From: Trema orientale
Lineage: Eukaryota > Streptophyta > Magnoliopsida > Rosales > Cannabaceae
Direction: 5' to 3'
DNA: 64,000 nucleotides
Assembly: GCA_002914845.1 (NCBI GenBank)
Contig: JXTC01000007.1
Coordinates: 1,068,882 to 1,132,881, forward strand
Positions 1 through 11,209 of this stretch are shown one piece after another; positions within the stretch are counted from its first letter, which is position 1; each line of letters begins with the position of its first letter. Below the pieces are notes generated by a model that had not been told where the DNA came from, ran no database searches, and worked only from the letters and a program-made list of their open reading frames with translations. The position numbers were made by a program, and so were the translations under genes.

Positions 1-462
1 AAGGATCTGCTTAAAGTGGTTGACAGGGAGTATGTCTTTGCCTACATTGATGATCCATGCAGTGCTACCTATCCATTGATGCAAAAGCTAAGGCAAGTAC
101 TAGTTGAACACGCTTTGACAAATGGCGAAAACGAGAAGAACTCAAACACTTCAGTCTTCCAAAAGATTTCGGCTTTTGAGGAAGAGCTAAAGACCCTATT
201 GCCTAAGGAGGTTGAGAGTTCAAGGATTGCTGTCGAAAGTGGGAATGCAGCGATATCGAATCAGATCATGGAGTGCAGGTCTTATCCGCTGTACAAGTTT
301 GTGAGGGAGGAGTTGGGGACTGGTTTGCTAACTGGAGAGAAGGTTAGATCACCTGGAGAGGAGTTTGACAAGGTGTTTTCTGCCATGTGCCAGGGGAAGA
401 TTATTGATCCAATGCTGGAATGTATCAGCAGCTGGAATGGTGCACCTCTTCCAATCTGTTAG
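1..462 (+). CDS. PAL: Phenylalanine ammonia-lyase, 3' end (partial)
   Basis: This is the C-terminal part of phenylalanine ammonia-lyase, the cytosolic enzyme that deaminates phenylalanine to trans-cinnamate at the entry of the phenylpropanoid pathway. The frame is open from base 1, so the gene begins upstream of the window and the ATG at base 16 is an internal Met. The 153 visible codons match the C-terminal helical domain of plant PAL: a [21 protein letters not shown] block, [21 protein letters not shown], a [21 protein letters not shown] block, and the usual ending GAPLPIC before a TAG stop. The MIO active site (Ala-Ser-Gly) lies in the missing part, so activity cannot be judged. The visible end is intact, without stops or frameshifts. 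Plant PAL genes usually have one intron near the 5' end, so this is most likely part of the long second exon. Confidence 0.97.
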   Translation, partial: KDLLKVVDREYVFAYIDDPCSATYPLMQKLRQVLVEHALTNGENEKNSNTSVFQKISAFEEELKTLLPKEVESSRIAVESGNAAISNQIMECRSYPLYKFVREELGTGLLTGEKVRSPGEEFDKVFSAMCQGKIIDPMLECISSWNGAPLPIC

Positions 463-2158
463 AGGTCGTTTCTTGCGTCTGAATGTCGTTTTTCAATTCT
501 CTAGTGTAAGTCCATAACAGTGTCAACAAAAGTGTGAAAAACAATCTTTTGTTCTTTTTTCTTGTAATTGTAAGTTGTAATTTTACCATTGTTTAACATT
601 AATGAAATAACTCAGCGTTTTCAGTCCTTAGTACAAATGCTTATAATTTTATTTTATATATGGGGCAAGAAATAATAAGTATCGAAATTTAATTTTCTTT
701 TGTAGATTAACTAGGTTAAACTTCGTCTTAATGGAATGGTTGTTATGTACTTGGACGTTTCCTAAAGTCATTAATAACCACATAATATGTTTCGATCATA
801 AATTCTGCCTTTTTGAGATTATTGAATTGAAATGACATGAAATTTTAACGAACTAACACTTATTTTGGTCATGCATAATGCACGAGTGGGTTGGTGAGAA
901 TTGAGAGTTTTCAACTGTCACCACCACCTTCAACGAAACCAGCTTGTATTGACTTTTTTTCTCCATTGACTGACCCACCACAGCACCTAATTTTCCATGG
1001 AGAAGATTAGGAAAGAGATTATGGAGAAATTGCCTTCTCAAGAGAAGTCCAATAAAATCACAACCTCTTTAGGTTTTTTTTTTTTTCCCCTCAAAATAAA
1101 CAAATAAATTCACATCATTCAAAGCATTAATTTTTTTTTTTTTTTCTGAGAAAACAAAATTCTGTAATAGGAGAGGTTGGTATTTCATAGTATCCAAACC
1201 TATATTTTCTATCAAACTGTCCGACTCTGAACAGTGAAGTGTGAACACTTCACCACTCATGAGTCATATATGATGGTTATTATTATTATTTTTGTTTTTG
1301 GTGCTTATATGATAGTTATTTATTCGTAACATATAGCATGCAAATCTTTGATTTTTTCTTTTAGGGACTGCATAATTGAATGCCACTGCCTGCATTTTAA
1401 CAGTGTTTTCTTTAAATGAAGGATTGCAATTTTTTCTTTTAAAAAAATCTATTACTAAAATAATTCAGCAATATATTCAATTGGGGGGAAAAAATCATTC
1501 AATAAACTAAGCTTATCATCCACTAATGTTGCAATTTAGCCAAATCAAGGTAGTTTCATTATCTACACAATACATATGTTGAACTTGGACACCAAGTAAC
1601 AAAGTGATTAAGCTAAATATATCACATAATTATTGGCCAAAGCCACCAAACTCTATATAACAAAAGGAGCCATTGTACAAAATTTATACCACTTACTAAT
1701 ATTTGTCTCTAAAAATTGGAGATTAAGAGTTTAGGACTAACATCCCTCTGTGCTCAGTTGTCAAATAGCTGCTAAGAGAATTTTAAAACCTCAAATATTC
1801 AAAGCCCTTCCCCTAGTCATTTGGGACTCCAGTTCCCACTTTCTTTCTATGTCCTTTGGGTGAAAATTAAAAGTTAAAAACCAGGTAAATCTGGCTGAGT
1901 CCTCCAAGTCCATGTGAAAATGGACATGATAAGAGTATTTTTTGCTGAAATGATTTGGGAAATTAAAATAAATAGTAGTAATTCTGACTAAAATAACTTT
2001 TTAAAGAATGATTTGAAAAATAACTTTTCTAGCAGTATTTTAGTATTTTGTGACCCTGTATAAGGAATGATCACGCAATTTGTGACTATTGATTAATCTA
2101 AAAAAAGTCATAATTTTATAGTCATAAATTGTATGATCTCTCGTCATATAATTTGTGA
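463..2158. other. PAL 3' flank, no gene seen
   Basis: The first 150 bases should be the PAL 3' UTR; they are T-rich, with an AATGAAAT near 600 that could serve as a poly(A) signal. The rest is AT-rich with poly-T runs near 1074 and 1131. Bases 2040-2158 hold several copies of a GTGAC/GTCAT motif resembling subterminal repeats of CACTA-type transposons. Reading frames here are short and low in complexity, and I do not support any as a gene. Confidence 0.6.
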
Positions 2159-2495
2159 CACTACTAGAAATGTCAATTTAAAAAAGATTACTAAAAAGGT
2201 CATTTTGTTCCAAATTAATACTATCCAGGTCAATTTCCCAAATAATATACCGAGCACTATTTTTTAAAATGACTTTCAGTGAGAAACAGACACAATATTC
2301 ATAACATGAAATTTATGAATTTTCAAGAACCAATCACAAGTCAGTGTAGTCACTCACATAGTGACTAATGCTTGTCATTAATATTTATAACGGTTCCAAA
2401 TAAGTTATTAGTCAAAAGCTATTTAATATAAAAACCCCCTAAAGCCCAAATAATTTAACAAAATTAACCCTAAACTCATTTTTTTTAGCAATGTG
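2159..2495. mobile_element. Possible small CACTA-type element
   Basis: The left edge reads CACTACTAGAAATG, the classic terminal sequence of plant CACTA (En/Spm) transposons. A plausible right edge, TTTTAGCAATGTG, is an imperfect inverted match. Both edges are flanked by TGA (2156-2158 and 2496-2498), fitting the 3-bp target duplication of this superfamily. There is no coding capacity, so it would be a non-autonomous derivative of about 340 bp. The right terminus is weak and 3-bp duplications arise often by chance. Confidence 0.4.
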
Positions 2496-2964
2496 TGACA
2501 CTATTTGTAATGGAAACTTTACAAGGTCTGAAATCAAATGGTATAACTAGTATTTCAAATAGTTTCATCTATAATTTCATTTTCTTTTTTTTTTCCCTAG
2601 AAACTATAATAAGTTCACAGTAAAGGAAGAAGATTTTGGGGATTTTCAGTTGCTTATGTTGCCTTTTGACTGGCGTCACCCACTCCTTAGAGAGCTGTTT
2701 TCAGCCAATCATTGGCTAACTCCAGTTACCGCTACTTTTCCACTAATTTTAAACACACAAATAAAGTTTTTTTTCATACTATATTAATGATTTATAATTT
2801 TTTTTTTGGTAATAATTTGTGGTTACATTATATACTTTTAATTATATTATGATCTATTGAGTTAGGTTCTATTTTATGACTAAAATTATGGTTTGATTTT
2901 TTACTTAATTATATAAAATTTATTGATTTTTTACATAATATGCATGTTATTCAGTTAACACTTT

Positions 2965-3144
2965 TTTTAAAAAAAAAAAAAAGTGAGGCCTAACTAATAA
3001 CCTCTGCTTGTTATAAATTAAAAGAAAATACCTAATACTACTTAATCGTCACCTTACCCCATTAGGGATAATAGGTTTTTACGCCTACCTATGTTGTGAC
3101 TCGAAACATAGGACCGAGATTTCAAGCAGTGGATACTCTTATAA
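2965..3144 (-). mobile_element. tRNA-derived SINE, copy 1
   Basis: On the minus strand this about 180-bp segment matches the SINE at 6788-6975. Shared blocks include GGTAGGCGTAAAAA and TATTATCCCTAATG, and the 3' part ends in a homopolymer tract. It is flanked by the direct repeat TTAACACTTT at 2955-2964 and 3145-3154, a 10-bp target duplication typical of LINE-machinery integration. The A-box-like region has decayed more than in copy 2. SINEs are Pol III-derived and non-coding. Confidence 0.75.
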
Positions 3145-3893
3145 TTAACACTTTATTTTTTAAACATATAAAGTTCATGATTATTATAATGAATTTTATA
3201 TTTTATTAATAAACAAATATATGTATAATATGTATAAGAAACTTACTCCAAATTTGTGGGGAAAAAAGAGTTATATGAATACTAGTTATATCCTTCGATT
3301 TCACATCATAAGGCTTTCATTACAAGTAGGTGTGACGAAACTCAAATTCTCTAGCATCAAGAGTTTTGCACTCAGAAAATGAGTCCAATTTCAATTTACA
3401 AACTCGTTTGGACTTCATGTGGTTTTTTCAATAAATAACCTTCTTCAAAAGATTCCCAGAACAATGTCATTTTACCCCCGGATACTACTAGTAAGGTCCA
3501 AGGAGAAAAGGATATGGATAGGACTATTTAGGTCCTTTAGTCTTTTTTAAGACTAGGTTGATATAATATCTTTTTTAAGACCAAAATTTAGGATTAGGTA
3601 GAGATAGAAAGAAAGTAGTTTCCAAATCTACCATTGGTCAAAAGTGAATTGGTAGGTGGAACATTAAATGATCCTCTCTCTCTCTCTAAGCTGACACATT
3701 TTTCTCTCTTTTTCTTTTATATTTTTGTTCTCTATCTTTCTCCCATTTCTTTTTCTTCTTCTACTTCTTCTTATTCTTCGTCGGCTCTCTCTCTGAAAAT
3801 CACATGTTTGGTTTCCATCTCTAGAGGACCATGAAAGTTTTAAACTGTGAACCCGATTAATCCCTCCATTTCTATGTATCATTGTATTTTATA

Positions 3894-3896
3894 TCA

Positions 3897-3929
<33 letters not shown>

Positions 3930-4120
3930 CCTCTCTCTCTCTCTTCTAGTTCATACTTTCTCTCTCCAGCTCTCTCTTTCTCCCTCTCTCTCTCTCTTCT
4001 AGTTCATACTTTCTCTCTCTCTCTTCTAGTTCATACTTTCTCTCTCCAGCTCTCTCTTTCTCCCTCTCTCTCTCTCTTCTAGTTCATACTTTCTCTCTCC
4101 AGCTCTCTCTTTCTCCCTTT
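3894..4120 (+). repeat. CT-rich minisatellite, about 53-bp unit
   Basis: A CT dinucleotide tract runs into tandem copies of a unit containing TTCTAGTTCATACTTTCTC and CCAGCTCTCTCTTTCTCC. Copies start near 3942, 3995, 4023 (shortened) and 4076. The open frames through it are low-complexity Ser/Leu strings and are not genes. Confidence 0.85.
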
Positions 4121-4379
4121 GTTAACAACTGCATGTCTTAACAACTATTTAACTATTTTGTAAAAAAAACTCAGCTGGAAAACAAGAGGATTATATTGGG
4201 GAGTTATTTGGATTTTGAAGGTAAGTACTGAAGTTTTATTCAAGATTTGTTTTTTATAGTTGATATTGAGTAAGTAATATTTAAAGGAGGACCATAATAC
4301 TGATCTAGGCATTATTGTGCTAAAAATTCTATATTTTGGTATATTCATCATCTTTTTAATATTTTGTAAATCTCGTTGT

Positions 4380-6080
4380 GATACCGTAGGTCAAGATTAA
4401 CTTAACCTCAATTCAAAATCTCCTTGACCTTTGATTAAGATTATATTACTTTGAAGAGGTAGGTCAAACTGATGTTAGCATATAATCAAAATAACTTGAT
4501 CTTAGGTTAACAATCATCTTAACTTTTGGTCAATATCATATTGAATCAATCGTTGATGACTCAGTCAAGTAAAAGTATTCGTGCTGTGGCAATTTAAGGT
4601 GCAAGAGGCAGATATGCCCTAGTCCAATTCTACTCTATAGCACAATTAATGAATCTGCAGACCGCCCTACAAGAATGCAACAAGAGGATCCTGACTTGGG
4701 ATCAAGAAACTATTGCCTGAGGGATAAGAAGTTATTGACTTGAGGTCAAGATGTTCTGAACCCAAAGTCAAAAAGATATTAACTTAAGAAAAAAAGTACT
4801 TAACTTAGAGTCAACAACATTTTTAGTAAGGGTTATAAAGTATTATATGAAATTTGTGTAATGTTGTATATGATGTGTTTTAAATTAATAAATTGAAACT
4901 ATTGAACCAATCTCAGGATTTTCTTATCTAGGATCAAAAAATTTGTTATATTTTGTTTTCCAATTCATTAATTAGGTCAAAAACGTATTGACACCCCTAT
5001 GCCAAGAATTTCTTGAATGGGGTCATAATTTCTTTAATCTAAAAATCGAATACAGTTTTATATGCTTATCAATTCAAGAAATTTTTGACCTTGGGTCAAG
5101 TAATACTTGCCTTGAAGTCAAGATATTCTTGATTTGGAGTCAAGATAGATTTGACACAGAATCAAGTTTTTCTTGACCTGGAGTAATAAATAATATTTTT
5201 ATCAAATGCATTGAATTTCACCGAAATATCTACTGAATAGGTGAATTTTAGCAAAATGATAGTCATCGAATATACTAAAAATATGAGTAAATACTGAATA
5301 TTGTTCACCAATCACAGAAACTATAAGCTAAAAAAAGGGGAAAAAAAAGTAATTATCTGAACTACAATCAAAATAAAGCATTGTTTTTGCTTTCCTAAAT
5401 TGAGTCACTTCTATCGGTCAATTTTGGCATAATCCTCATATTTCTGCAATCTACGATAATATAACTCACACGCAAGCTTATGATGCAAATGGCTTGTCAA
5501 ACATTAGGAATGCATCATACTTGATGACAAATATATCACAGTCCTTACTGAATAATAGCAAAATATAAAGTCAAAAAAATAATAACATCAAGTGAGGGTT
5601 AAGTGAGACTTGACCCATGGTCAAGTAATCCTTGACCTAGGGTCAAGAACTTCCTAGCCCAAGGTCAAGGAGCACTTGACCTAAGATGTCAAGAGCTTAT
5701 TAACCTCAACCAGAGAAATTCAAATAAACAGGAGGTTAAGAACCTTTTGATCTAATAGTCAAGGGCTTCTTGACAAGGAGGCCATGGAGTTCTTGACAGG
5801 AGGTCAAGAAGCACTTGACATGAGGTCAAGAAAATTTTGACTAGAGTCAAGAAAAACTTAGCTTAGGTCAGAGCTAAGAAAATCTTAACTCCAGTAAATA
5901 AGCTCTTGACTAGAGCTAAGAAACACTTGGCTCGGGTCCACAACTTCTAGACCTGGATCAAGAAAAACTTAACCCGAGTCAAAAACTTTTTGACCTCAAG
6001 TCAGGACATTCTTGACCCTATTGGAACATTAATCTCTGAAACATTCAGTCTATTCGAAGAAGTCAAGAAGCTTTTTTCCT
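4380..6080. repeat. Degenerate TTGACC/GGTCAA palindromic repeat field
   Basis: For about 1.7 kb the sequence repeats a short, roughly palindromic unit of the form CTTGACCNNNGGTCAAG with spacers of about 5-20 bases. It is densest at 5600-6020 and recognisable near 5085-5180. Units are too diverged and irregular for a simple satellite. TTGAC is also the core of the W-box bound by WRKY factors, but the field lies inside a transposon and far from any start codon, so a regulatory role is speculation. Confidence 0.8.
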
Positions 6081-6091
6081 AATATGTAATG

Positions 6092-6303
6092 TCAAAAAAC
6101 AAAGGTTTTCGCATAAATATAAAGATCAATCTTTACTTCTTCGTACGCAGCTTCTACTACACTTTTGCCTTTAAAATTGATCGGATTTTGCTCGGGAAGA
6201 GTGGGCTTCGGCACTAGAGTGTTAGCCAAAGACTTAGATGCCGATGATGTGCCTGCATTTTTGAGAAGGACTTCTTAGCTTTGGTTCGACGGGTCTTCGC
6301 CAT
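6092..6303 (-). pseudogene. Degenerate ORF inside the MULE, unrecognised
   Basis: On the minus strand an ATG at 6303 starts a basic peptide, MAKTRRTKAKKSFS, and after one apparent frameshift a second frame continues with NAGTSSASKSLANTLVPKP and NPINFKGKSVVEAAYEE to a stop at 6092. I do not recognise the family. It could be the 5' end of a transposon-encoded protein or of a captured host gene. The basic N-terminus resembles the start of some plant retroelement proteins, but this is a weak impression. A CT-rich stretch just upstream (minus strand of 6420-6510) would suit a 5' leader. Confidence 0.35.
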
Positions 6304-6519
6304 TATCAGAAATTTTTGGTTCGTTGAAGAAAAGAGAAAAGCTTCTTGATGAAAGTGGATGTGGAATTTTCCAATTTAAATTGAGGTGGTTGTTGGATGG
6401 TTTTTTAATTCGGTTTTATGAGGTTTTTTCTCTCGATTTCAGAGAGAAAATGGAGAGAGAAATGAGAGTAAATGGTGAAATAGAGAAAGAGAGAGAAGAG
6501 AGAAAATAGAGGTTTAAGC

Positions 6520-6722
6520 GTTTTATGGAAAAGTGTGTGAGGCATGTCAAATCTAATAGGGTCACATCAGAAAATGGCTGGGTTAAATGAGGAGTATTAC
6601 CATATTTCATACTATGTGGTTCAAGGATTTTACGGAAAAATGTGTGAGGCATGTCAAATCTGATGGGTCATGTCAGAAAATGGTTGGGTTAAATGAGGAG
6701 TATTACCGTATTTCATACTATG
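6520..6722 (+). repeat. Tandem duplication, about 109-bp unit
   Basis: Two adjacent copies share TGTGAGGCATGTCAAATCT, GGGTTAAATGAGGAGTATTA and TTTCATACTATGTG. They differ at scattered positions, so the duplication is not recent. It lies just inside the right arm of the MULE. Confidence 0.85.
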
Positions 6723-6787
6723 TGAGTCTCATTTTTCAGTCTTAAAAAAACTTATTGAAAAAAGTGGTCTTAAAAAAGACATTTTGG

Positions 6788-6975
6788 TTGACGAAGTGGG
6801 TTGACTCAAGTGGTAAGAGTACCAACTACCTAGGATTTCAGTCCTAGGTAGGCGTAAAAATCTATTATCCCTAATGAGGTATGGTAGAGATTGGGTAATA
6901 ATAGGTATTTTTCTTTAATTTTTAATAAATGAAAGTCATTAGTTAATCATCACTTTAAAAAAAAAAAAAACAAAA
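6788..6975 (+). mobile_element. tRNA-derived SINE, copy 2, nested in the MULE
   Basis: The 5' part reads TTGACTCAAGTGGTAAGAG, a good Pol III A-box, followed by a degenerate B-box (GGATTTCAGTCC), then GGTAGGCGTAAAAATC and a poly(A) tail at about 6956-6975. It is flanked by ACATTTTGG at 6779-6787 and 6976-6984, a 9-bp target duplication. It sits inside the right inverted repeat of the MULE, so it inserted after the MULE did. Confidence 0.85.
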
Positions 6976-7311
6976 ACATTTTGGCCCCATTTAGTCCTAT
7001 CCTTTTTCTCAAGGTCCAAGTCCCAACTCCATGTAATAAATCTCGGCCCAAATTAGGAAATAATTTGGGCCTCAAAAGCCCAAAAAATTAAAAGGACCAA
7101 ATATTAAGAACCCGACTTAAAAAAGCCACAAGTCAATATTTTGAGAATCCAAATCCGGGGAAGAAAAAGGAGAAACTTCTAATATTTTAACAATAATTCC
7201 AACTCCATCTCTCTCAGACCTGTCTGCGCATAAAGCTGTAAACTTTGGTCAACATTCCCATATATATTTTGCTTTCTTCTTCCTCTCAAAAAGCTTGTAA
7301 AGAACGAATCA

Positions 7312-9920
<2,609 letters not shown>

Positions 9921-10426
9921 AGGAAGATGCTGCATAGGATTTGAGTTTTGCATATGTAATCAACTTTGTTTTTGTGACTTCTTGTGGGGCCCATTTTTTT
10001 CCTCCTTTTCCCAATTGTTCTTGAAGAGAAATAAGACCGCATGGTCTTGATCAATATGTTCAAAGAAGTTTGCTTGAGAAATCATTGCAAAATGACCCTT
10101 TTTTGGTAATTGGTATTCTTTGTCCATATTTACATGAAATAAAAGCAAGCATAATGATGTGCTCCTACTCGCATTTAACTTGCATGAAGGATTCATAGAT
10201 TTCCTTTTAGATTATTTACTGTGTTTTATGGTGGAAATGATTTGATCACACCTTGTTAGACTAGTGCTTATCTTTTATCGTATGGTCTCTTTTCATATGA
10301 TTTCTTTGTTCGTCAATCAGCTAGATTGAGAACATTTGGCAAACCCGAGATGGGAAAATGGTTTGTAACTCATTTGGAATGTCCCAATCAGCCAAAGACC
10401 AGTATAACAAATGAGAGCAGCAGTCT
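9921..10426. other. IDH 3' flank
   Basis: This contains the expected 3' UTR of the IDH gene and unremarkable AT-rich sequence up to the hAT insertion. An AATAAAAG near 10138 could be a poly(A) signal. No gene or repeat is recognised. Confidence 0.5.
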
Positions 10427-10434
10427 GTCCCAAG

Positions 10435-11201
10435 CATGGTTTTAAAAGGCGCGTGAGGCTTACGCCTTGAGGCTCGCCTCGAGGCGAGGCGGAAGAAAAA
10501 CGCCTCTGAGGCTGCGCTTCAGTTGGTCTCGGTGAGGCTTAAGCCTCGTCAACTGAGGCTTAAGCCTCTGAGGCGCATGAGGCTTAAGCCTCGTACAAGC
10601 AGCCCTAATCTGGGCTTTTCAAATGAAGTTGGGCCAATTTTTTGGGCCCAACTGACATGTATCTTCTTTCTAAATGTGTTGGATCTATTATAATGTTATA
10701 ACTAGTTTAGTTGGGCTTTTTTTATGTTATAAGTAGTTTAGTTGGACAAATCACTAATGCCCAACTTTTTAGACTCAGAACTAAAACCCTAAGAGGAAAG
10801 AAAGACTCAGTTCATCACTAAAAACTGAAGCTCCCACGACAACCACTCTCCCTCCTTGGGTTTTGATTTAGAAAATTATTTTTGGACTTCAAAATTCTAT
10901 TTTTATGCTATTTATATTAAGATTTATGGTTTTGATGACTTTGGTTTGTAGTTTTATGAATTATTTTGCTAGTAATTTTATGAATTTTATGACTTTGTTA
11001 TACAATTATGTATTTTTTTGCTATAATGCTATGTAAGACTTGTATTTTTATGAGTTTCCTCTTTCTTTATGATTTTTATGAATTTTTATAAGGTCTTTTA
11101 TTACTTAAGTTGAGGCTTACGCCTCGGTTCGCCTCGAGGCTTACGCCTCACGAGGCTAAAGCAAAACGCCTCAGTTCCCGAATAAGCTTTTTAAAACCTT
11201 G
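10435..11201. mobile_element. Non-autonomous hAT element
   Basis: The 767-bp element has terminal inverted repeats CATGGTTTTAAAA on the left and CAAGGTTTTAAAA on the right (minus strand), with one mismatch. It is flanked by a perfect 8-bp target duplication, GTCCCAAG, at 10427-10434 and 11202-11209, diagnostic in length for hAT transposition. Subterminal regions are packed with palindromes: GAGGCTTAAGCCTC at 10534-10547, 10555-10568 and 10579-10592, and GAGGCTTACGCCTC at 11112-11125 and 11136-11149. Such arrays commonly serve as transposase binding sites. There is no transposase; the middle is AT-rich with a stretch resembling a gene leader (about 10770-10870). Confidence 0.9.
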
Positions 11202-11209
11202 GTCCCAAG

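Larger units (their letters stand above)
3503..7010. mobile_element. Non-autonomous Mutator-like (MULE) element
   Basis: The ends form a long imperfect inverted repeat. The left begins GAGAAAAGGAT and continues through AGGACTATTTAGG and GTCTTTTTTAAGAC; the right end, read on the minus strand, begins GAGAAAAAGGATAGGACTA and reaches the same GTCTTTTTTAAGACC block once the SINE at 6788-6975 is removed. The inverted repeat is about 80 bp or more. Outside it, AAGGTCCAAG occurs perfectly at 3493-3502 and 7011-7020, a 10-bp target duplication within the size range seen for Mutator-like elements. No transposase is present. The interior holds a CT-rich minisatellite, a TTGACC/GGTCAA repeat field, a broken minus-strand reading frame and a tandem duplication. 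Superfamily assignment rests on terminus and duplication length only. Confidence 0.75.

Noticed and set aside
3882..4082. Ser/Leu-rich frame
   Set aside because: It is only the translation of the CT minisatellite.
4380..6080. CRISPR-like or satellite array
   Set aside because: Units are diverged, spacing is irregular, spacers are not of constant length, and the host is a plant.
4380..6080. WRKY-responsive promoter or enhancer
   Set aside because: The W-box cores are part of a transposon-borne repeat over 1 kb from the nearest start codon; nothing in the sequence shows regulation.
2965..6975. A 4 kb element bounded by the two inverted SINE copies
   Set aside because: Each copy has its own target duplication, so they are independent insertions and not terminal repeats.
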